The notes beneath the pieces were generated by a model. That model worked only from the letters and a program-made list of their open reading frames with translations. It was not told the origin of the DNA and made no database searches. DNA of 64,000 nucleotides, taken from the NCBI RefSeq assembly GCF_000330885.1, contig NC_020059.1, positions 1,043,001 through 1,107,000 of the forward strand. The letters are read 5' to 3'. Both the position numbers and the translations under genes were made by a program. This DNA is from Rhizobium tropici CIAT 899. Lineage in GTDB: Bacteria > Pseudomonadota > Alphaproteobacteria > Rhizobiales > Rhizobiaceae. Of the stretch, positions 53,555-60,480 are shown in pieces. Each line of letters begins with the position of its first letter. The stretch's first letter is position 1.

Positions 53555-55132
53555 GTGACCGTTTTGACGGGTTGTAGCGTGCGCGTATTGAGTGACATTT
53601 CTGTCGGGGCTGAAGCTCTCGTGGACCGGGTAGGCCGAAGCTGGCTCTCCCGGACGAGCGGGAATGGCGAAGTCCGTGGACAGGAACTGGCGATCCTGCG
53701 CCGGCTTGCGCTCGCCTCTTCCGTCGCGCTATTTGCTGTTCCGGCCAGCCTTTCCTTTATCACCAGCCCCGCCGTGGCGCTGCCTGCCGGCGTGGCCACA
53801 GTCTGCGCGGCCTTCCTCTTCTCGGCCGTCGGCAGCATTGCGCTGTCGCGCCAGCGGCCCGAATCTCGTCCGGCGGAGGCGGTTGTCGTCGAGCACCGCG
53901 ACCTGATGCTGGAGTCGGCCTTCGGTCTCGTCCTGCTGCTCGATTCCCAAGGCAATGTGACCACGGTCGGCGGTCGGGACCGTGCAGAATTCCTGATCTG
54001 GATGCGCGATCCCACAGGGCGTGGTTTCGTCGAGCAGATTCATGTTTCGGACAGAATTGTCTTCCTGCAGGCAATCGATGTGCTGCGCCAGGGCAGGGAT
54101 GCCCATGGCGCCGATTTGCGGCTGGAGCGCTCCGCCGTCGTGGGTGGCGATCAGCAGTTCGTTCATGTGCGGATGGAATTGAGTGCACGCCGCGATGCCG
54201 AAGGGCATCTGACGGCGATCATCGGGCAATTGCGCGATATCTCGCAGGACCAGCAGCTTCGCGATGATGCGGCGCGCAAGACGGCCGAAGCGGAATCCGC
54301 CAACGACGCCAAGTCACGCTTCCTCGCTGCCGTCAGCCACGAACTGCGCACGCCGCTCAACGCCATCCTGGGCTTCTCCGATATCCTGAGCGGCGAATAC
54401 TTCGGCAAACTGGAAAATGACCGCCAGCGCGAATATGTCGGCTTGATCCGCCAGTCGGGCGCCCATCTTCTGTCGGTCGTCAATACCATGCTCGACATGA
54501 GCAAGATCGAGGCTGGCCGCTACGAACTGCTGCTCGAATCCTTCGCGATCGAGGACACCATTGCGACCTGCGAAGCAATGCTCGGGCTGCAGGCGAAGGA
54601 GAAGGGGCTGACGCTGACGAGCCGTATCCAGCGCGGTCTCGGCGAGATCGTCGCCGACCAGCGGGCGATCCAGCAGATCCTCATCAACCTCGTCGGCAAT
54701 GCCATCAAGTTCACCGATGCCGGCGGCGCGATCACCATCGACGCGGCCTTGGCCGATGGCATGTTGAAGCTGTCGATCGGCGATACGGGCATCGGCATTG
54801 CCAGTGAGCGCCTTGCCTCGCTCGGCCAGCCCTTCGTGCAGATCCAGAACGATTACACCCGTCGTTACGCCGGCACCGGGCTCGGTCTGTCGCTGGTCAA
54901 GGGCCTCGTCGGCCTGCACGGCGGAAACTTCTCGATTGCCAGCGCGCCGGGCGAGGGCACGGTCATTACCATCCTCATTCCGTTCGACGGCTCCGGTGCC
55001 GTGACGATGCAGCAGCCTGTGGATGTCAATCGCCCTGTCGATTTTCCGCCGCGCCTGAAACATACTGTGGAGATAGATGAAGGGCGAAACAAGGAACTGA
55101 TGAATGGCCCCGCAAAAGCGAAAATCGCCTAA
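53555..55132 (+). CDS. PAS-domain sensor histidine kinase
   Basis: 525 residues from a GTG at 53555; the GTG at 53579 is an alternative. Two or so membrane helices at about 51-97 are followed by a PAS-like sensing domain (115-235), then a HisKA domain with the phosphoacceptor His262 in SHELRTPLN, and an ATPase domain with N, G1 (DTGIGI) and G2 (GTGLGLSLVKGL) boxes. No response regulator gene is adjacent, so its partner is elsewhere. PleC-like cell-cycle kinases resemble it. Its 3' end overlaps the next gene by 29 bases. Confidence 0.9.
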   Translation: MTVLTGCSVRVLSDISVGAEALVDRVGRSWLSRTSGNGEVRGQELAILRRLALASSVALFAVPASLSFITSPAVALPAGVATVCAAFLFSAVGSIALSRQRPESRPAEAVVVEHRDLMLESAFGLVLLLDSQGNVTTVGGRDRAEFLIWMRDPTGRGFVEQIHVSDRIVFLQAIDVLRQGRDAHGADLRLERSAVVGGDQQFVHVRMELSARRDAEGHLTAIIGQLRDISQDQQLRDDAARKTAEAESANDAKSRFLAAVSHELRTPLNAILGFSDILSGEYFGKLENDRQREYVGLIRQSGAHLLSVVNTMLDMSKIEAGRYELLLESFAIEDTIATCEAMLGLQAKEKGLTLTSRIQRGLGEIVADQRAIQQILINLVGNAIKFTDAGGAITIDAALADGMLKLSIGDTGIGIASERLASLGQPFVQIQNDYTRRYAGTGLGLSLVKGLVGLHGGNFSIASAPGEGTVITILIPFDGSGAVTMQQPVDVNRPVDFPPRLKHTVEIDEGRNKELMNGPAKAKIA

Positions 55133-56129
55133 GGGAAGAGGAAGGGGCAAGCGCAAGCAGCCCGGCCTGGCTTCCCGTGGTGCGGTTGCCCTTGGCAGCC
55201 TGAGCCTGCGCGGCAGCACCGCGCTGGGCGGCCTTGGCCTTCGCGGTGCGGGTGCGCTCGCCGCTCTGATCGGCAGTGCAGTCGGCCGTCATCCCGCCAT
55301 TGCCGGTGGCGTTGCGCTCTTCTTCGGAGTTTTCGGTTTCGTTACCGCCAATGCGCTCTGGTATCAGACGGGCGCGCATCCATCGCCCATATTGCGGACC
55401 CGTGATCCGGCGTCTCCCTATCAGATCCCCGGCCGCAGATCCTTTTTGCACGCACAGCAGGCCGACGCCGGCAATGTCACCACCTTCCGGATCGAGCGGC
55501 AGGATTCGGCGTCCGATCTCGCCCCGCCGTCGTCAACCGGCCAGGTCGCAGCACAATCGCCCAGCACGCCGTCGAAACTCATTGCCGATATCCAGGGCGA
55601 ACTTATCCGACACGGCCTCTATGACGGCGCGGTTGATGGAAAGCCGGGATCGCGCACGACATCGGCTATCCTTTTCTTCCAGGAGGCCTCGGGCCTCTCA
55701 CAGACCGGCACGCCGACGCCGGAACTTCTCGCCGCCCTTAAGGCCAGCAATGCCGCCAACGCCCAGGCTGCAAGCTACAGAACGAATACGACAGCTATTG
55801 TTCCCGCCGCGCGCCCCGTCAATATTTCCGCTACGGCGGATGCGATCGACCCGGTTGCCGCCGCCATCCAGAATGCCGAAAAGAACATTAAGACCGGCGC
55901 CGTCGCGGCCAAGGCGACGCCGAGCGATGCGGTCAACACGGTCAATATGGTCATGCAGATCCAGAAGGGCCTGAGCAACATCGCCTACAGCAACGTCAGC
56001 ATCGACGGTGTTGCCGGAGAGCAGACGAAGGCAGCTATCCGGCGGTTCCAGAAGCACTATCGCTTGCCGGAGACCGGGGAGCCGAACATGGCGGTCCTCA
56101 AGAAGCTGCAGGATATCGGCGCGCTTTGA
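55104..56129 (+). CDS. Peptidoglycan-binding domain protein, membrane-anchored
   Basis: 341 residues. A very basic N-terminus (RKSPKGRGRGKRKQ) and Ala/Gly/Leu stretch precede a membrane helix at about 66-85 (AIAGGVALFFGVFGFVTANA). Two PG_binding_1 domains follow: about 165-210 (IQGELIRHGLYDGAVDGKPG) and 285-340 (IQKGLSNIAYSNVSIDGVAG). It should bind peptidoglycan from the inner membrane. AAGGA lies eight bases before the ATG. It starts inside the histidine kinase gene, so the two are coupled. Confidence 0.88.
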   Translation: MAPQKRKSPKGRGRGKRKQPGLASRGAVALGSLSLRGSTALGGLGLRGAGALAALIGSAVGRHPAIAGGVALFFGVFGFVTANALWYQTGAHPSPILRTRDPASPYQIPGRRSFLHAQQADAGNVTTFRIERQDSASDLAPPSSTGQVAAQSPSTPSKLIADIQGELIRHGLYDGAVDGKPGSRTTSAILFFQEASGLSQTGTPTPELLAALKASNAANAQAASYRTNTTAIVPAARPVNISATADAIDPVAAAIQNAEKNIKTGAVAAKATPSDAVNTVNMVMQIQKGLSNIAYSNVSIDGVAGEQTKAAIRRFQKHYRLPETGEPNMAVLKKLQDIGAL

Positions 56130-56223
56130 GCGTATCGTCCTAACGCTTATCCCTCGAGTTGGTACAATCGGGTAGGGGATGGCTTCGATTGCCTTGGCGC
56201 CCCCCCGCCGCTATAGCTCCCCT

Positions 56224-56583
56224 ATGAGATTGCGCAGCGACATCTTTGTTTCAGCTCTTGTCCGCCGCCTGTTCGCCAGGGGCGATTTTGCTGCCGTGGA
56301 GCGCAAGGGCGAGGAGCAGGCAGGCGCGATCTTCATCCGCCAGCGTTTCCGCGACGGATTAGAGACCCTTTACGCGCCGGCACCGCAGAGCCTCTTCGAT
56401 GAGGAGGAGAGCGGTACGCGGCTTTTCGAAATCCGCGTCGACCGCAGGGAGCCGCAGGAAATCCGCGAAACCCTTGATCGCGAGCTGAAGTTCGATCCCG
56501 ATTTATGGATCGTCGAGCTTGAGACGGACGATATCGGCGATATCGTCCCCTTGGCCGGTTTCTGCGCCAATCCGTTGGATTGA
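56224..56583 (+). CDS. DUF1491 family protein
   Basis: 119 residues from the ATG at 56224; an earlier ATG at 56179 adds 15 residues unlike the family. The pattern DIFVSALVRRLFARGDFAAV, then AGAIFIRQRF and a final FDPDLWIVELE, matches DUF1491, an alphaproteobacterial family without known function. No signal peptide. It is 94 bases after the peptidoglycan-binding gene and may be cotranscribed. It converges on the DUF2336 gene. Confidence 0.87.
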   Translation: MRLRSDIFVSALVRRLFARGDFAAVERKGEEQAGAIFIRQRFRDGLETLYAPAPQSLFDEEESGTRLFEIRVDRREPQEIRETLDRELKFDPDLWIVELETDDIGDIVPLAGFCANPLD

Positions 56584-56590
56584 GCCGTCC

Positions 56591-57535
56591 TTATCGACGG
56601 TTCGCCACGCGTAACGCGCGCGTGGACGCCGAATTCGGCCCGAACAGCGGTGTTGCAGGACGCTGGGAAGGTTTTTCCTGTGGCAGGTAGGTGTAGCTGT
56701 CGGCGCGGCGCCAGGCCTCGACGCGCGCCTGACTTTCTTCCGCATCGATATCATCGAGCACCAGCCATGCCCGGCTGACGCTGCCGTGTCGTTCGGCCAA
56801 GTGCGGATAGAAGCGCTCGATCGAATAGACGGCATCGGCGATACCCATGCCGAGGCTGACGAGCGTGACAGCGAGTTGTTGCCCCGAAGTGTCGAGCAGG
56901 ATGCGTTCGGCGAGCCAATAGCTCGAGGAGAGGGCGTCGGCGAGCGTCGTTGCGAATTGCACCGCATCGCGCTCGCGCGCGAAGCGGACGAGGAGTGCCT
57001 CCTGCGTCTCGCTGAGGCTGCGCAGACCGAGCCGGTCGCTGTCGTCGCGGGTCAGATGGCGCGCAGCCTGTTTGATCTGCTGCCGCAGGATTTCCTCACG
57101 CGATTGCCGTTCGGTTTCTGACGTCTGGGCCTGCGATGAAACCATATCAACTGGCTGCTCCGCCACTGCCATACCGCGTTCCGGCTCGGCCTGGTGCAGA
57201 CCCACGAGCGCGTCTATGACTTTCGGGGACAGGGACGAGCGGCGGACGATCGCGCGCGCGTGGGCGGCCCCTTGCGTGCGGGCAATGGTGATAAGCGTTT
57301 CGTCATCGATCGCTTGCGAGCTTGTCAGGAAGGGAGCGGCGATCGCGATCGGCTGACAGCCGATGAACAGGGCAACGGCCTGCGGCACCGTTTCGCATTG
57401 GGAAAGGGCGGCAACGGCCTGTCGCTTCGCTTCATCGGAGGATGCCTGGAAAACGGGGGTGAAAAGCTCGGCGAACTGTCGAAGCTCCGATTTGGACGGA
57501 TGGCCCATGCCCTCGAAGCTGGTGATCGTCGCCAT
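56591..57535 (-). CDS. DUF2336 family protein
   Basis: 314 residues from the ATG at 57535, which is coupled to the stop of the small gene upstream as TGATG. HEAT-like helical repeats fill the N-terminal 130 residues (LFTPVFQASSDEAKRQAVAA, with PQAVALFI), as in DUF2336. A Gln- and Arg-rich centre and a helical second half follow. The function is unknown; the family is common in alphaproteobacteria. It converges on DUF1491 with seven bases between stops. Confidence 0.86.
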   Translation of the reverse strand: MATITSFEGMGHPSKSELRQFAELFTPVFQASSDEAKRQAVAALSQCETVPQAVALFIGCQPIAIAAPFLTSSQAIDDETLITIARTQGAAHARAIVRRSSLSPKVIDALVGLHQAEPERGMAVAEQPVDMVSSQAQTSETERQSREEILRQQIKQAARHLTRDDSDRLGLRSLSETQEALLVRFARERDAVQFATTLADALSSSYWLAERILLDTSGQQLAVTLVSLGMGIADAVYSIERFYPHLAERHGSVSRAWLVLDDIDAEESQARVEAWRRADSYTYLPQEKPSQRPATPLFGPNSASTRALRVANRR

Positions 57536-57747
57536 CAGAACCACGTCCTTCTTGCGGACAGTCGCAGGCTCTTCAAGGTCTCGAAACCGATCACGCACGC
57601 CAACACCCATACTGATACGCCGAACAAAAAAGCAGGGAGCCCCAAGATCGACCATGGCTTCCGCTTCAATTCACTCCAGTCGAACCGGACGACTCTTTTG
57701 ATAAAGAGGACATCCTCGGCGATGACTGTCGAAACGGGTATGGACAC
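57535..57747 (-). CDS. Small single-pass membrane protein coupled to DUF2336
   Basis: 70 residues from a GTG at 57747 with AAGGA five bases upstream. A basic stretch (RFDWSELKRKP) leads to one strong membrane helix (about 33-57, LGLPAFLFGVSVWVLACVIG) and a basic tail. The stop shares its A with the start of DUF2336 (TGATG), the pattern of translational coupling. I do not recognise it. Its small size and hydrophobic core argue for a real small membrane protein; conservation was not tested. Confidence 0.62.
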   Translation of the reverse strand: MSIPVSTVIAEDVLFIKRVVRFDWSELKRKPWSILGLPAFLFGVSVWVLACVIGFETLKSLRLSARRTWF

Positions 57748-58040
57748 GGTCGTCCTTATCTGGCTTTCGCGAAAGACTAAGGCCGGCAGGGTTAATGGTT
57801 CGTGAAAACTTTATTAAAATCCGAATAAAAATTGCGCGTTAAGCTTGCGCGAGGGGTGCAGCGGCATTTTGTCCGTATGGACGGCAGTTTGGGGCGCAAG
57901 CGGGCCTGTGGAAAACCTTTCTCGGCGTAGGCGTCCATAGGTAGATTCAACCTATGGGTGCGTCCGTTGCGGAGATAGTCAAAAGCGACGTCACCCGCTG
58001 CAAAAGCGGAGATCCGGCCTCTTGATGCCGATGGGATTCT

Positions 58041-58247
58041 TTAGATGCCCTTATGCTCGCGCAAGGCCGCGAGCAGCTTCTCCGAGGTGTTGTAGCCGGA
58101 TTGGAAAAGGCCGATTGCCGCCGTGGCCGCGAACTGGGCTTCCGTACTCTTAATATCGATCCGCTTTTCCAGGCACCACCCGTCCAGCGCATTACGCAGG
58201 ACCGTGACATCCTCCGGTGAAAAGACGGAACTGCCCGTCGCAAACAT
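58041..58247 (-). CDS. Small hypothetical protein
   Basis: 68 residues. GAGGG lies seven bases before the ATG. An SPEDVTVLRNALDGWCLEKRID segment, then STEAQFAATAAIGLFQSGYN and a basic end, form an amphipathic helical protein with no signal peptide. I do not recognise a family, though the codon use and ribosome site support a real gene. The gap of about 290 bases on its downstream side toward 57748 holds no supported feature. Confidence 0.65.
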   Translation of the reverse strand: MFATGSSVFSPEDVTVLRNALDGWCLEKRIDIKSTEAQFAATAAIGLFQSGYNTSEKLLAALREHKGI

Positions 58248-58771
58248 TGATTGCCCTCGAATTTCAATTCTTACATTACGTTAATTTTTCGTGAGCGCAA
58301 ATAATATTTGTGTGACGCTTTTCTGCAACGCGATGCCTCCCGCTCTGTTTGCGTGGAAGCTCATAATCGCAGTTAAGTATATAATATTATTAGATTTTAT
58401 AGGAAAGCCGGCAGTTGGAATTTTTCCGATGGTGATGAAACCAAAGCTGCCGCCGGAGCGTTAATAGGGTATGACGAACGATATCGGAAATGCCACGCGA
58501 CGAGAATTAGCATTCTGTTAACTGCGATATGTATGAATTCCGATTGGCAGCAGCCATTGGCAGAATGTGATCGAGTGTAAAGAAAGCATGGGAGCCAAAA
58601 ATCGGTGCTCATGCCACGGTGTAAGGGAAATGCCGTGAGAAGGCGTAGATGCCTCTATCGAAGCCCCTAGCAGAGAGGCTGGATGGAGGGAAGCGCTAGC
58701 CCGCTTCAGCGGCGGGCAGGGTGAAATCCAGTCGCAGGTTCATCCGTCTCGAGACGTTAATGGAGACGAGA
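58248..58771. other. 524-base gap with AT-rich and structured parts
   Basis: The first half (58260-58520) is AT-rich with no supported gene. The second half (about 58600-58735) can fold into several hairpins just upstream of a 55-residue gene. Confidence 0.5.
58605..58735 (+). ncRNA. Possible structured leader RNA
   Basis: Successive stems are visible: CACGG/CCGTG, AGGC/GCCT around GTAGAT, AGCC/GGCT, and GCCCG/CGGGC with inner CTTCAGCG. They end about 40 bases before a small gene. It matches no riboswitch class I know. Covariation was not tested. Confidence 0.4.
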
Positions 58772-58939
58772 ATGGCAAAGATCATATCTCTTTCGGATTG
58801 GCGTTTGCGTCTGCCGCCGCGCGCCCAGAAGGAACCGGTGGAGGCGAGAATACTTTTGTTCACCGGCGTGCGTTACGAACATCTTGATACGCCAACGCAT
58901 CGTCCCGGCGCGGGACCGAAGCGGGCAAAAGGGAAATAA
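58772..58939 (+). CDS. Small conserved-looking basic protein
   Basis: 55 residues from the ATG at 58772, six bases after GGAGACG. The sequence MAKIISLSDWRLRLPPRAQ continues to a Tyr-Glu-His-Leu stretch and a basic, Gly/Pro-rich end, RPGAGPKRAKGK. No signal peptide or membrane segment. I do not recognise it. It has a good ribosome site and a preceding structured region, which makes it a plausible real gene, but an upstream in-frame ATG at 58721 is also possible. Confidence 0.6.
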   Translation: MAKIISLSDWRLRLPPRAQKEPVEARILLFTGVRYEHLDTPTHRPGAGPKRAKGK

Positions 58940-58953
58940 TCACTTCAAGCGAG

Positions 58954-58982
58954 CAAGTGCGCAGCGCATTCGCGCGCACTTG
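58954..58982 (+). terminator. Hairpin after the 55-residue gene
   Basis: CAAGTGCGC pairs with GCGCACTTG in a perfect nine-base stem with an 11-base loop, 14 bases after the stop. No T run follows. Confidence 0.5.
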
Positions 58983-59079
58983 TCGCCTGCGGCCGCAATC
59001 AGCTGTTCCGCGCTCATACCGCCAGCTATCCCGGATCAACCTAGCTCCAGCCGCTTAATTGGCGGCCTGCGGTTCCAGC

Positions 59080-59142
59080 AATATCTCAGCCCCAGGAATA
59101 TCTCAGCCCCAGGAATATCTCAGCCCCAGGAATATCTCAGCC
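59080..59142. repeat. 17-base tandem repeat, 3.7 copies
   Basis: Unit AATATCTCAGCCCCAGG occurs three times exactly in a row and once for 12 bases. It overlaps the stop codon of the following minus-strand gene. No spacers, so it is not a CRISPR array. Confidence 0.92.
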
Positions 59143-59685
59143 ATTGTCGAATTCGTCGCACCCGGCCTGTGAGAGAAATTCCCGCGCCGCATCGTCGAAG
59201 CTTGCCTGCGGCGCCATCGTGCGCAGCACCGCATAACCCTGAGCGCGCGGCACTTCCACCAGGATCGATTGGGCAAGGGCGGGCGGTAGTGCCTTGCGTA
59301 TGCCTGTCAGCTGAACGGGGGATGCAAGCAGCAGGTCGAGCGCTCCGCCGACCGATGTGCGGTCGCTCATGCTGAACACTTCATTGGATGCGGCGTCATA
59401 GATGGCAAGCGACCAGAACGGCACCTTGCCCTTCGCTGTCAAATGAACGGGCATGTCCTCAATGTCGAAGGCGCAGACGGCGGTGCGGATGTAGGGATCG
59501 GTATTGGAAAGTCCCGCGTCATCGTCCTTGTTGTCGAGCATATAGAAATGGTTCTCGTCGCCTTCGTCCGACACACGCGTATAGGCGTCACGATCGGAGA
59601 AGTGCGGCAGCGACAGAATGATGATGATATGCAGTAGTACCGCACCGAATAGGCCGGTCAGGATCGCGAAGACGAATCTAAACAT
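59137..59685 (-). CDS. DUF1254-type membrane protein
   Basis: 182 residues from the ATG at 59685, which overlaps the stop of the upstream gene by eight bases. One N-terminal membrane helix (FVFAILTGLFGAVLLHIIII) precedes a soluble domain with DNKDDDAGLSNTDPYIRTAVCAFD and PFWSLAIYDAASNEVFSMSD, which fit the DUF1254 domain as it occurs in short membrane proteins of rhizobia. Its stop lies within the tandem repeat. The function is unknown. Confidence 0.82.
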   Translation of the reverse strand: MFRFVFAILTGLFGAVLLHIIIILSLPHFSDRDAYTRVSDEGDENHFYMLDNKDDDAGLSNTDPYIRTAVCAFDIEDMPVHLTAKGKVPFWSLAIYDAASNEVFSMSDRTSVGGALDLLLASPVQLTGIRKALPPALAQSILVEVPRAQGYAVLRTMAPQASFDDAAREFLSQAGCDEFDNG

Positions 59686-60265
59686 TGCCGCACCCGATCT
59701 TCTCGAGTTTCGGCATGCCAAGATCGATCAGGCCGGAATTGCTGGCTGCCGGCGAATCCAGGAGCGTCCATACCAGACGGAAATTGCCAGACGGGGGCAA
59801 GGCGAGCCAATTGCCCGCCTGGGCTGAGGATGAAACGGTGATGTTGAAGGTCGAATCCGGCTTGCGCAGCACCACCCAGGAATTGATGGTGGAGGGGCGG
59901 CCGGCACCATCCTCGATCGGCCGGCCGTCATTGCCGGCGATGAAGAGGGTCCATAGTCTCGCCGGCGGCGTCTGGCCGCTGATGCGGTAGGTACAGTTCG
60001 CCGTCAATCTCGCGCCGCCATCGTCGTCGGAGGCGGTAAACACAAGCCCTTCGGCGGTGCCATAGAGCAGCCGCCCGGCACGCGCTCTATGGGATTTCGC
60101 ATAAGGGTCCGCATCCGCTGTCTGCATTTCGGGGAAAGCCTGCCAGGCGCCAAGCTTGATCGCGCCGAAGCCGGAGGTGGCATCCAGCGCCAGAAGCGTG
60201 AACACGATCCCGCCGCCAAAGGCGATGACAAGCGAAAGCGCAACAAGAAGGGGAACTCGGAACAC
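59678..60265 (-). CDS. DUF1214-type membrane protein
   Basis: 195 residues. One N-terminal membrane helix (LVALSLVIAFGGGIVFTLLAL) is followed by a soluble domain with the DUF1214 signature: PEDGAGRPSTINSWVVLR-like stretches and FRLVWTLLDSP. It overlaps the DUF1254 gene by eight bases, so the pair are coupled and likely work together. In other bacteria DUF1254 and DUF1214 are often in a single protein. The function is unknown. Confidence 0.83.
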   Translation of the reverse strand: MFRVPLLVALSLVIAFGGGIVFTLLALDATSGFGAIKLGAWQAFPEMQTADADPYAKSHRARAGRLLYGTAEGLVFTASDDDGGARLTANCTYRISGQTPPARLWTLFIAGNDGRPIEDGAGRPSTINSWVVLRKPDSTFNITVSSSAQAGNWLALPPSGNFRLVWTLLDSPAASNSGLIDLGMPKLEKIGCGNV

Positions 60266-60480
60266 CCTGGGATCGTCCTCGTGACAAATCAGTGCCGATT
60301 TATTCCTGATTCTGGCGGTAGGGGGAAGGGCAAGCCACTATTTACGGCTGTCTTGAGAACAATGGCGAAGATCGGGAATAGCAGCGGACATGCAAAACAC
60401 CGGCCGTCGTCCTTCGGTTCGACGGCGGGTTTGCCACTGTTATCTGCGTCGCGCCGCGGCGCATTTTCTGGGGAAACCGG

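Noticed and set aside
58397..58612. Minus-strand frame of 71 codons in the 524-base gap
   Set aside because: No ribosome site, mixed composition, and lies in AT-rich sequence next to the structured region.
58605..58735. Cobalamin riboswitch
   Set aside because: A GGTG...GGTGTAAGGGAA stretch recalls that class, but the conserved B12-box and GCCACTGG element are missing and the next gene is not a cobalamin gene.
59080..59142. CRISPR array
   Set aside because: Repeats are 17 bases and directly adjacent with no spacers, and no cas genes are present.
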